Positions 1 to 5,167 of a DNA stretch of 6,859 bases are shown here, piece by piece (the first letter of the stretch is position 1; each line of letters opens with the position of its first letter). The notes beneath the pieces were generated by a model that saw nothing but the letters and a program-made list of their open reading frames with translations, was not told the origin of the DNA and did no database searches. This stretch comes from Propionibacteriaceae bacterium. GTDB lineage: Bacteria > Actinomycetota > Actinomycetes > Propionibacteriales > Propionibacteriaceae. The position numbers and the translations under genes were made by a program. The DNA lies in the NCBI GenBank assembly GCA_009781325.1, contig WQYJ01000110.1:1-6859 (forward strand), written 5' to 3'.

Positions 1-223
1 GGCGGCTGATGTATGGACTGTGGTGCAGATCTATGCCTAAGACCCTACGTTACCCCCCGGTCATCCTGCCGTCAGGCAGGACCCCCGGCGGCTGAAGTAT
101 GGACTGTGGTACAGATCTATTCCCAAGACCCTACGTTACCCCCCGGTCATCCTGCCGTCAGGCAGGACCCCCGGCGGCTGAAGTATGGACTGTGGTACAG
201 ATCTATTCCCAAGACCCTACGTT
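1..223. repeat. 86-bp tandem repeat, about 2.6 copies
   Basis: Copies begin at 1, 87 and 173, each with GGCGGCTGA followed by GTATGGACTGTGG. Copy 1 differs from copy 2 at four places (window positions 10, 25, 35 and 38). Copies 2 and 3 are identical as far as CTACGTT near 223, where copy 3 switches into an inverted arm. Each full unit ends with a GGTCATCCTGCC-GTCA-GGCAGGA hairpin and CCCCC. The higher similarity of copies 2 and 3 suggests the last duplication was recent. The first copy may continue beyond the left edge. Short open frames across it only reflect the repeat and are not called as genes. Confidence 0.93.
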
Positions 224-262
224 GGCTTCCGGGGGTCCTGCCTGCGGCAGGATGACCTGGGG
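140..262. repeat. Four-way-junction inverted repeat, left copy
   Basis: The last repeat unit plus the inverted arm after it make a palindromic element. The outer arms are 140-149 and 253-262, with one mismatch. Hairpin one is 150-167 (TCCTGCC, loop GTCA, GGCAGGA). The inner arms are 168-174 and 229-235 (CCCCCGG/CCGGGGG), with weaker pairing continuing inward. Hairpin two is 236-252 (TCCTGCC, loop TGC, GGCAGGA). The architecture matches the element at 6544-6668, and the central spacers also share TATGGACT, CCAAG and TTGGC, so the two are members of one family. It could be a small non-autonomous mobile element or a structured intergenic repeat. Confidence 0.8.
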
Positions 263-297
263 GGACGTGACAAGTTATACGTCCCCCTGTCACGTCC
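260..297 (+). promoter_or_regulatory. Two mutually exclusive hairpins upstream of purC
   Basis: Stem A pairs 260-268 (GGGGGACGT) with 279-287 (ACGTCCCCC) around a 10-nt loop. Stem B pairs 263-272 (GGACGTGACA) with 288-297 (TGTCACGTCC) around a 15-nt loop. Both stems are perfect and share 263-268, so only one can form at a time. They end 19 nt before the purC start. If transcribed, this could be a switch-like leader. If transcription starts at purC itself, the 10-bp inverted repeat could instead be a protein operator. It matches no purine riboswitch or PurR box that I know, so its function is inferred from position only. Confidence 0.5.
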
Positions 298-304
298 AAG
301 CCGA

Positions 305-310
305 TAGGAT
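305..310 (+). promoter_or_regulatory. Candidate -10 box or Shine-Dalgarno of purC
   Basis: TAGGAT fits the actinobacterial TANNNT -10 pattern and lies six bases before the GTG start, the spacing expected for a leaderless transcript. No convincing -35 is visible. The AGGA inside it, seven bases from GTG, could equally be a ribosome binding site, so the two readings cannot be separated from sequence alone. The TAG at 305-307 is also an in-frame stop, which excludes any earlier purC start. Confidence 0.45.
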
Positions 311-316
311 AATGAG

Positions 317-1201
317 GTGAATTATCCTCTTCTTCATTCGGGTAAGGTTCGACGTCTTTTTCAAGCTCCGGATCCTTCGGCGTTGTTTATGGTTGCTACG
401 GATGCTATTTCGGCGTTCGACTTTGTATTAGATACCACAATTCCCGACAAGGGGAAGCTACTCACACAGATGTCGCTGTGGTGGTTCGATCAGTTGGCTG
501 ATGTCGTAGACAACCATGTTCGCTGGGGCTCACGAATCGGCGCACAGCCTGGACCCTACGAAATCCCTGAAGACTGGCAAGGCCGTACGATCCTGGCTGA
601 AAAGCTGGAGATGATCCCTGTGGAGTGCATCGCTCGCGGGTACATCACCGGGTCGGGATGGGCTGAATATCAGAAGACACAGACGGTGACTGGCATCCCG
701 CTGCCTCCAGGCTTGCGCCATGGTGATCGTCTTCCGGAACCGATCTTCACCCCGTCAACAAAAGCTGAGATCGGTGATCACGACGAGAACATCTCGTACG
801 CACAGATGGTGGATATCGTCGGCCAGGAGACCGGGGAAGCCCTGCGGGCACTAACACTCGGTGTCTTTGCCCGGGCAAGCGCCATCGCCGAAGAGCGCGG
901 GATCATCTTGGCCGACACAAAGTTCGAGTTTGGGCGACGCGCCGATGGCACGATCGTCTTGGCTGATGAGGTACTTACCCCCGATTCATCCCGGTTCTGG
1001 GACATGGAACTCTACGAACCTGGAACCCAAGTTCCCAGCTTCGATAAACAGTTCGTACGCGACTGGCTGAGCAAGGATTCAGGGTGGGACAAGAACAGTT
1101 CCACCCCACCCCCACCGCTCCCGCCCGAGATCGTTGACGCGACCCGAGCTCGGTATGTGGAGGCTTACCACCGCCTGACCGGTCGTACTGACATCGTCTA
1201 G
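317..1201 (+). CDS. purC: SAICAR synthetase (phosphoribosylaminoimidazole-succinocarboxamide synthase)
   Basis: Joins aspartate to CAIR using ATP to give SAICAR, a cytosolic step of de novo purine synthesis. The 294 residues match the usual bacterial length. Recognisable family motifs are GKVR (9-12) for nucleotide binding, ISAFD (31-35), IPVECIARGYITGSGW (100-115), the signature EPIFTPSTKAEIGDHDEN (141-158), LADTKFEFG (198-206) and DEVLTPDSSRFW (217-228). The GTG start is well fixed: an in-frame TAG lies four codons upstream and GKVR must be close to the N-terminus. A proline-rich stretch (STPPPPLPP, 262-270) near the C-terminus looks like a tolerated linker. It is the first gene of the purine operon, 46 bases ahead of purS. 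Identity is secure. Confidence 0.98.
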   Translation: MNYPLLHSGKVRRLFQAPDPSALFMVATDAISAFDFVLDTTIPDKGKLLTQMSLWWFDQLADVVDNHVRWGSRIGAQPGPYEIPEDWQGRTILAEKLEMIPVECIARGYITGSGWAEYQKTQTVTGIPLPPGLRHGDRLPEPIFTPSTKAEIGDHDENISYAQMVDIVGQETGEALRALTLGVFARASAIAEERGIILADTKFEFGRRADGTIVLADEVLTPDSSRFWDMELYEPGTQVPSFDKQFVRDWLSKDSGWDKNSSTPPPPLPPEIVDATRARYVEAYHRLTGRTDIV

Positions 1202-1235
1202 TGTTTCGCAGTACGGGGGAATCTCCCCAGATAGA

Positions 1236-1247
1236 TAGGATGGAGCC
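1236..1247 (+). promoter_or_regulatory. purS ribosome binding site, possible internal -10
   Basis: TAGGATGGAGCC precedes the purS ATG. AGGA (1237-1240) and GGAG (1242-1245) are both Shine-Dalgarno-like. TAGGAT at 1236-1241 also sits six bases before ATG, the same distance as at purC and guaA, so an internal leaderless promoter is possible. Just upstream, 1216-1220 and 1224-1228 form a 5-bp GGGGA/TCCCC hairpin with no T-run, too weak to call a terminator. Confidence 0.5.
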
Positions 1248-1484
1248 ATGCCTGTAGTCGTCGTAAATGTTATGCCCAAACCCGAAATCCTTGACCCGCA
1301 GGGTAAGGCTGTCACCGGAGCCCTGACACGCATGGGTCACCAGGGATTCTCGGTACGCCAGGGTAAGAGGTTCGAGATTGAGGTTGAAGGTGACCTGACC
1401 CAAGCCAGACTCGAAGAAGTACGACAATTCGCCGAATCCTTGCTGGCCAATACCGTCATCGAGAACTTCGAGGTCATTTCATGA
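1248..1484 (+). CDS. purS: FGAM synthase subunit PurS
   Basis: Small subunit of formylglycinamidine ribonucleotide synthase, which in PurS-type organisms bridges PurL and PurQ and supports ammonia transfer between them. The 78-residue length is typical. The protein starts with a short beta strand (VVVVNVMPK) and carries the family features ILDPQGKAV (14-22), GFSVRQGK (33-40) and ANTVIENFEV (67-76). Its last codons overlap the purQ start as ATGA, so the two subunits are probably translationally coupled, which fits their fixed ratio in the complex. The large subunit gene purL is not in the window. The presence of purS shows that the organism uses the multi-subunit rather than the fused long PurL enzyme. 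Confidence 0.96.
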   Translation: MPVVVVNVMPKPEILDPQGKAVTGALTRMGHQGFSVRQGKRFEIEVEGDLTQARLEEVRQFAESLLANTVIENFEVIS

Positions 1485-2158
1485 AAATCGGAGTAGTCAC
1501 CTTTCCGGGCTCACTCGACGATGATGATGCCAAGCGCGCCGTACGCCTGATGGGCGGTGAGGCAGTTAGCCTGTGGCATGCCAGCGATGACCTCAAAGGT
1601 GTCGACGCTGTCATCCTGCCGGGAGGTTTCTCCTATGGTGACTACCTGCGATGCGGTGCGATTGCCCGATTCTCCCCGGTGATGGACGAGATCGTACGCC
1701 AGGCTCATCAGGGGCTTCCCGTACTTGGAATTTGCAATGGCTTCCAGGTCCTCTGCGAGGCACGGCTTCTGCCCGGCGCTCTGATCCGCAACGAGGGGCG
1801 TATCTTTAACGCCCTCGACCAACAGCTTCGCGTGGAATCCAACACAACTGTGTGGACCAGTTCCTTCAACACCGGTGAAGAGATCACGATCGCCATCAAA
1901 CACGGTGAAGGTAACTATCAAGCCGATGCAGAAACACTGAAAGAGCTGGAGGACACCGGCAGAGTGGTGTTCCGCTATCTCGGTAATCCCAATGGGTCAG
2001 TTCACGACATTGCTGGGATTTCCAATGAGCGCGGCAACGTTGTCGGTTTGATGCCGCACCCTGAGCATAATGTTGACGATCAGATCGCAAACTCACTGGA
2101 TGGAAAGAAGTTCTTTTCCTCGCTGGCGGCCTTCCTGGGTTCTAAACTACCTCTATGA
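1481..2158 (+). CDS. purQ: FGAM synthase glutamine amidotransferase subunit PurQ
   Basis: Class I glutamine amidotransferase that frees ammonia from glutamine for PurL to convert FGAR to FGAM. The 225-residue length fits the family. The oxyanion-region motif LPGGFSYGDYLRCGAIA (46-62) is present. The nucleophile is Cys85 in GICNGFQVL, and the other triad members are His193 and Glu195 in MPHPEH, so this amidotransferase looks fully active. The start overlaps purS by four bases (ATGA) and the end overlaps the next gene in the same way. In many actinobacteria purL follows, but here a dehydrogenase gene takes that place. The intact triad contrasts with the damaged amidotransferase domain of GuaA downstream. 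Confidence 0.98.
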   Translation: MKIGVVTFPGSLDDDDAKRAVRLMGGEAVSLWHASDDLKGVDAVILPGGFSYGDYLRCGAIARFSPVMDEIVRQAHQGLPVLGICNGFQVLCEARLLPGALIRNEGRIFNALDQQLRVESNTTVWTSSFNTGEEITIAIKHGEGNYQADAETLKELEDTGRVVFRYLGNPNGSVHDIAGISNERGNVVGLMPHPEHNVDDQIANSLDGKKFFSSLAAFLGSKLPL

Positions 2159-3516
2159 GTAGACTCATCGAATCTGCCTTAGCCAAGGGACTCGACACCA
2201 AAGCCGTCGTCATGGGGGTAGGGGTGCTTCCGCGCACAGGAAAGACCTTCACAGACCTGTTTCCCGGCGCCTCGGCAGTCCTCGTGGGAGACGACAACAC
2301 CTGGGGTGGGGTTGGTGAAGAAGTCCAAGCCAGTCTCCATGAAGCCGGGGTAGACCTCGAAGACCCCATCATCTATCCGGGAACCCCAACCTTATTCGCC
2401 GATGACACCCTAGCCGGCGATCTCCAAGCTCGGTTGTCCTACAGTTCAGCTATTCCGGTTTCCTTGGCCTCTGGTTCCTTGAACGACCTCACCAAACTAG
2501 CTAGTTATCGCTTGGGGCGCAGTTATCTCAATGTGTGTACGGCAGCCTCCGTGGATGGCTACACCTCTTTTGGAGCGGCCATCACCGTGGATGGAATCAA
2601 GTCGACCCAAGAGTGCCCAGCGCCGCGAGGCATCATCGTACCTCTCGACATCATGGCAGCAGCACCGAGGCGTCTGACCGCAACCGGCTATGGCGACCTG
2701 ATCGAAAAGATACCCGCCGGTGCCGACTGGATCGTGGCCGATGAACTTGGACTGGACCCCATCGATGACTATGTATGGTCGCTTGTCCAGGGGCCCTTGC
2801 GCGATGCTTTGGGGGACCCCGCAGGCCTGGCAACCGGTGATCTGGAAGCCATCGAGAAGCTCTCCGAGGGCCTAGTCATGTCCGGGTTGGCGATGCAGGT
2901 CTTCTCCTCCTCTCGTCCTGCCTCAGGTGCTGGCCACTACTTCTCCCACCAATGGGAGATGGAAGGGTACGGGCGCGCCTGGGAGCCGCCGCTGTCGCAC
3001 GGGTTCAAGGTCGGATTAGGCACCGTGGCGATGTGTGCGCTCTACGAGAAAGTCATCGACCTGGATCTGACTCAGTTAGACATTGACGCCCGGCTGGAAC
3101 ACTGGCCCACACAGCAAGTTGATGAAGCCAGAGTACGGGCCCTTCAACCCAATCCAGTGATCTGCGAAGCCTCGGTGAAGCAGTCAGCAGACAAGTTTGT
3201 GGACTTCGATCATGCCCGCTCACGTCTGGAACTGATTCGAGATCAATGGAAGTCCATCCAACCCCGCATCGCTTCACAAGTCCTCCCAGTACGCGTGATC
3301 GAGCAGATGCTGCGTGATGTGGGAGCCGTCCACCATCCCGCACAGATTCACGTTACTCTGCCCGAACTGCGCACCAAGTATTACCAAGCCCAGACGATTC
3401 GTACCCGCTACACGATCCTGGATCTGCTCCAAGAAACCGGGCTGCTGAATCAGATCGTTGACTCCCTATTCTCCCCAGGCGGCTATTGGCATTCCCGTGG
3501 TGAGAACCCCAACTAG
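2155..3516 (+). CDS. Glycerol-1-phosphate dehydrogenase-like protein (AraM/EgsA type)
   Basis: Resembles the metal-dependent dehydrogenases that reduce dihydroxyacetone phosphate to sn-glycerol-1-phosphate with NAD(P)H. The N-terminal dinucleotide-binding half has VLVGDDNTW (42-50), GSLNDLTK (107-114) and the hallmark SVDGYTSFGAAI (132-143). Probable metal ligands are Asp181 in TGYGDLIEK, His261 in GAGHYFSHQWEM and His282 in SHGFKVGLGT. The C-terminal helical part, with TIRTRYTILDLL (414-425), fits bacterial AraM-type proteins of this 400-450 residue size. The ATGA overlap with purQ implies coupled translation. AraM of Bacillus makes G1P for an archaeal-type ether-linked glycerol lipid precursor. 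Whether that is the product here is inferred, and another phosphorylated polyol is possible. The role beside purine genes is unknown. Confidence 0.85.
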   Translation: MSRLIESALAKGLDTKAVVMGVGVLPRTGKTFTDLFPGASAVLVGDDNTWGGVGEEVQASLHEAGVDLEDPIIYPGTPTLFADDTLAGDLQARLSYSSAIPVSLASGSLNDLTKLASYRLGRSYLNVCTAASVDGYTSFGAAITVDGIKSTQECPAPRGIIVPLDIMAAAPRRLTATGYGDLIEKIPAGADWIVADELGLDPIDDYVWSLVQGPLRDALGDPAGLATGDLEAIEKLSEGLVMSGLAMQVFSSSRPASGAGHYFSHQWEMEGYGRAWEPPLSHGFKVGLGTVAMCALYEKVIDLDLTQLDIDARLEHWPTQQVDEARVRALQPNPVICEASVKQSADKFVDFDHARSRLELIRDQWKSIQPRIASQVLPVRVIEQMLRDVGAVHHPAQIHVTLPELRTKYYQAQTIRTRYTILDLLQETGLLNQIVDSLFSPGGYWHSRGENPN

Positions 3517-3524
3517 TGGTTCTC
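3502..3524. terminator. Hairpin over convergent stop codons, possible bidirectional terminator
   Basis: GAGAACC (3502-3508) pairs with GGTTCTC (3518-3524), a 7-bp perfect stem around a 9-nt loop. The loop contains ACTAGT, which supplies both TAG stop codons of the converging genes. Being symmetric, it would form on either transcript. No T-run follows on either side, so it is at best a weak or factor-assisted terminator. Confidence 0.4.
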
Positions 3525-3758
3525 TGGCATGGACTCCCAGATTTCCTTGCACTCGGGGCACACCGGGTATTTCTCGGGGTTGCGTGACGGCACCCAGATC
3601 TTTCCGCACAGAGCGACCACTGGCGTACCCATCACCATTGCCTCAGTTAGCTTCTCGCGGTCAACATAGTGGGAGAGCCGTTCATGGTCATGCACGTCCT
3701 CCACGCGGGTGTCGCGGTCAAGAACAGTTTGAGAACCGGGGGCCAGGGATGGTGACAT
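3513..3758 (-). CDS. DUF3039 family protein, probable small zinc-binding protein
   Basis: An 81-residue protein of the actinobacterial DUF3039 family, of unknown function. The recognisable core is HDHERLSHYV (23-32), then VVALCGKIWVPSRNPEKY (47-64) and VCPECKEIWE (66-75). Cys51, Cys67 and Cys70, perhaps with a His near 23-30, look like zinc ligands. I chose the ATG at 3758 because the 24 residues that the longer frame to 3830 would add do not resemble the family N-terminus. The ATG at 3767 is an alternative. No Shine-Dalgarno is clear, but GATAAT lies seven bases upstream on this strand, suggesting a leaderless transcript. The gene converges on the purine operon, with stop codons overlapping, and diverges from the lipoprotein gene. 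Confidence 0.88.
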   Translation of the reverse strand: MSPSLAPGSQTVLDRDTRVEDVHDHERLSHYVDREKLTEAMVMGTPVVALCGKIWVPSRNPEKYPVCPECKEIWESMPENH

Positions 3759-3765
3759 GACAACC

Positions 3766-3771
3766 ATTATC
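3766..3771 (-). promoter_or_regulatory. Candidate -10 box of the DUF3039 gene
   Basis: On the minus strand this reads GATAAT, five of six matches to TATAAT, seven bases before the chosen ATG at 3758. No good -35 is visible. It supports the shorter start and a leaderless or nearly leaderless mRNA. Confidence 0.4.
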
Positions 3772-3813
3772 CCAGACTTGCTTGTGAGGAATCGGCGCAG
3801 GCCATCAGAGCGG

Positions 3814-3837
3814 TAAGATGGGGATGCCAAGAAAGGA
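3814..3837 (+). promoter_or_regulatory. Candidate -10 and ribosome binding site of the lipoprotein gene
   Basis: TAAGAT (3814-3819) fits a TANNNT -10. AAAGGA (3832-3837) is a clear Shine-Dalgarno five bases before the ATG at 3843. The 84-bp divergent gap to the DUF3039 start must hold promoters for both genes. No -35 stands out. Confidence 0.5.
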
Positions 3838-3842
3838 TCATC

Positions 3843-4454
3843 ATGGGATTGAAGAAAGTGATCGCAGGTCTTGCGGCGATTGTTGTACTCCTGGGGGCAG
3901 GCGGGTGCTCGGTGAATCTTCCCACTGCTGCGGCGGTGGTGAATGGTGTGGTCATTACTGAAGAGTCATTGGCGATAGCCACGGCAGCCTTCAATGAGAC
4001 CCTTGGTGCGGATCCCTCTTTTGCGAATGTGGCAACCTGGGGAGGCCCCTTCCTGCTTCAGCATCGAATCCGCGGCCTCATTGCCGATGGGGCGCTGGCA
4101 GAACTTGGTGTCGATATTACGGATCAGGATCGCAATGATTTCTGGAATTATTACTACGGTAGTCAATCTCAAGGCAGTGCACCGCATCCGATCTTCCCAA
4201 TGCTGGAAGACCCGCGTACTCAAGACTTCATCACTGGCTATATCGACTTTGAGATGATGCGGATGATGTACGAAGCTGGCTACATCGATGCAGATGGGTT
4301 GGTGAAAAGGTTGGAGTCAGCTCAGGTGACGATGAACCCGCGTTACGGGGAATTCGATGCGCAGTACTTGACTCAGACCTCCTTCTACAAGCAGGGTCAG
4401 AGTTCACCGAAGGGGAGTATGGCCATACCCTTCCCGTTCTCTATGCCCGCATGA
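3843..4454 (+). CDS. Putative lipoprotein with SurA N-terminal-like region
   Basis: 203 residues. The N-terminus is a lipoprotein signal: KK, a hydrophobic stretch VIAGLAAIVVLLGAG (6-20), then GC with the lipidated Cys at 22, although the -3 residue is Ala rather than the usual Leu. The mature part opens with AAAVVNGVVITEESLAIA (29-46), the pattern seen at the start of SurA/parvulin-type chaperones. The region VTMNPRYGEFD (327-based numbering aside, after the central acidic part) resembles related actinobacterial proteins. There is no room for a parvulin isomerase domain, so a catalytic proline isomerase role is unlikely and a membrane-anchored chaperone-like role is only inferred. As I recall, such lipoproteins commonly sit beside mazG in actinobacteria. 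The last codons overlap mazG at ATGA. Confidence 0.8.
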   Translation: MGLKKVIAGLAAIVVLLGAGGCSVNLPTAAAVVNGVVITEESLAIATAAFNETLGADPSFANVATWGGPFLLQHRIRGLIADGALAELGVDITDQDRNDFWNYYYGSQSQGSAPHPIFPMLEDPRTQDFITGYIDFEMMRMMYEAGYIDADGLVKRLESAQVTMNPRYGEFDAQYLTQTSFYKQGQSSPKGSMAIPFPFSMPA

Positions 4455-5095
4455 CCGATTCTGCATCTGAAACTCTCATTCAGCTTGGCAGACTGGTTGA
4501 GGTCATGCACACCCTGCGGCTCAAGTGCCCGTGGGATGCCCAGCAGACTCATGAATCCCTGATGACCTATTTGATCGAGGAAACCTGTGAAGTCATAGAA
4601 GCGGTGGAAAACGGTTCTGATGAAGAATTAGTTGAGGAACTGGGAGACTTGCTGCTTCAAGTTTTCTTCCATGCCGAGATTGCCTCGGAATCCGAAGCCT
4701 TCACCCTGGCTGATGTTGCCCAGCAGGTGTCTGACAAGTTGATCGCACGCCATCCCTACATCTATTCCGCTGCGAGCGTACCTGATGATGTGTGGGAATC
4801 CTGGGAAATCAAGAAGAAGGCAGAGAAACAAAGAGAGTCTGCTGTTGATGGCATACCGGATACGCTGTCAGCGCTGGCAAGGGCAAATAAAGCCGTGACA
4901 CGCATACGTACCCATCGAGTCGACGTTGACTTGGCCGATGAGCCGATCGTAGCTGAGGAGGTTGGTCAAGCCATCCTCGATATAGTTGCGCGTGCTCAGG
5001 CTCAACATATCGATCCCGAGCAAGCCCTGCGCTATGCGGTACGCGCCCTCGAAACGGCCGCCCGCGAGGCAGAGCAGCAGCAACTGCGTTCATAA
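4451..5095 (+). CDS. mazG: MazG family nucleoside triphosphate pyrophosphohydrolase
   Basis: Hydrolyses NTPs or dNTPs to monophosphates and pyrophosphate, cleaning non-canonical nucleotides in the cytosol. The N-terminal MazG domain is complete: LRLKCPWDAQQTHESL (22-37), the metal-binding EETCE (43-47) and EELGD (62-66), then RHPYIY (100-105) and WESWEIKKKAEK (115-126). The C-terminal half, GIPDTLSALARANKAV (134-149) and IDPEQALRYAVRAL (187-200), is a shortened second MazG domain whose EEVGQ (169-173) has Gln where the metal-binding Asp is expected, so it is probably inactive. The ATG overlaps the lipoprotein stop and no strong Shine-Dalgarno is seen, consistent with coupling. At 214 residues it is shorter than the roughly 260-residue E. 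coli protein. Confidence 0.96.
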   Translation: MTDSASETLIQLGRLVEVMHTLRLKCPWDAQQTHESLMTYLIEETCEVIEAVENGSDEELVEELGDLLLQVFFHAEIASESEAFTLADVAQQVSDKLIARHPYIYSAASVPDDVWESWEIKKKAEKQRESAVDGIPDTLSALARANKAVTRIRTHRVDVDLADEPIVAEEVGQAILDIVARAQAQHIDPEQALRYAVRALETAAREAEQQQLRS

Positions 5096-5155
5096 GATAT
5101 CGAAAGTGGGACCCAACACGGCTTGGTCATCCCCGATCAGCAATACCGATAGGTC

Positions 5156-5161
5156 TAGAAT
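5156..5161 (+). promoter_or_regulatory. Candidate leaderless -10 box of guaA
   Basis: TAGAAT fits TANNNT and lies six bases before the GTG start, so the expected transcript begins at the start codon. There is no Shine-Dalgarno in the gap, which favours a leaderless mRNA. The TAG at 5156-5158 is also an in-frame stop, with no other start codon between it and GTG, so the start is forced. No -35 is recognisable. Confidence 0.55.
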
Positions 5162-5167
5162 GACTCT

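Noticed and set aside
1..262. CRISPR-like array from the regular repeats at the left edge
   Set aside because: The repeats are contiguous 86-bp units with no variable spacers and no cas genes nearby.
260..316. Purine riboswitch upstream of purC
   Set aside because: The conserved three-way junction core and loop-loop sequences of purine riboswitches are absent; only two simple competing hairpins are seen.
13..320. Two overlapping open frames (13-255 and 99-320) encoding repetitive Arg/Pro-rich peptides
   Set aside because: They are translations of the 86-bp tandem repeat, have no ribosome binding site or family resemblance, and one runs into the purC start.
975..1427. 150-codon minus-strand frame across purC and purS
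   Set aside because: It lies antisense to two secure genes and its sequence matches no recognisable family.
3759..3830. 24-residue N-terminal extension of the DUF3039 protein
   Set aside because: The added residues do not resemble the family, and the shorter start has a -10 box at suitable distance.
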